NCBI GenBank assembly: GCA_012838875.1
Contig: DUOL01000150.1
Coordinates: 1 to 6,934, forward strand
Length of the DNA stretch: 6,934 bases
Source: Bacteroidales bacterium
GTDB taxonomy: Bacteria; Bacteroidota; Bacteroidia; Bacteroidales; WCHB1-69
Direction of reading: 5' to 3'
Each line of letters opens with the position of its first letter. The stretch's first letter is position 1. Below the pieces are notes generated by a model. That model searched no databases, was not told the origin of the DNA, and worked only from the letters and a program-made list of their open reading frames with translations. The position numbers and the translations under genes are program-made. Below are positions 6,915 to 6,934 of the stretch, in pieces.

Positions 6915-6934
6915 GCGGACTTGGAACCGAAGAC

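Noticed and set aside
6793..6934. Possible known structured RNA (RNase P, 6S RNA, tmRNA or a riboswitch) in the GC-rich tail
   Set aside because: The hallmark conserved segments of these RNAs were not recognisable, and the block is cut by the window edge.

Overview
The window looks like an ordinary chromosomal stretch from an AT-rich member of the Bacteroidota, probably an anaerobe. The evidence is a TamL-type lipoprotein Omp85 (a form characteristic of this phylum), a Bacteroidota-style LolA C-terminus, TAnnTTTG promoter -7 boxes, no Shine-Dalgarno sequences before the starts, and an [FeFe]-hydrogenase maturase. Genus cannot be told from the sequence.

Layout. Positions 1-5610 hold four minus-strand genes, read from right to left. 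dprA (4510-5610) encodes a single-strand DNA-binding recombination mediator. After a 76-base gap with promoter-like boxes comes a tight three-gene unit: lolA (3786-4433), tamL (1398-3782, 3 bases after lolA) and a superfamily 1 RecD/Dda-like DNA helicase (start at 1408, overlapping the end of tamL by 11 bases and running off the left edge only a few codons before its expected end). On the plus strand, divergent from dprA, lies hydE (5749-6792), followed by a 142-base GC-rich tail (6793-6934) that folds into a long nested hairpin with a bidirectional terminator-like core.

How the genes fit together. LolA carries lipoproteins through the periplasm, and TamL is itself an outer-membrane lipoprotein with a beta-barrel assembly domain, so lolA-tamL is a sensible outer-membrane biogenesis pair. 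The helicase appears to be translationally coupled to them without an obvious functional link. dprA and the helicase both concern DNA. HydE is a radical-SAM enzyme for [FeFe] hydrogenase H-cluster assembly and implies fermentative, hydrogen-metabolising growth; its partners HydF, HydG and the hydrogenase are not in the window.

I found no CRISPR array, phage, transposase, tRNA or rRNA, and no convincing novel system. The least explained sequence is the GC-rich palindromic block after hydE. No gene-free stretch exceeds 300 bases; the gaps are 3783-3785, 4434-4509, 5611-5748 and 6793-6934.
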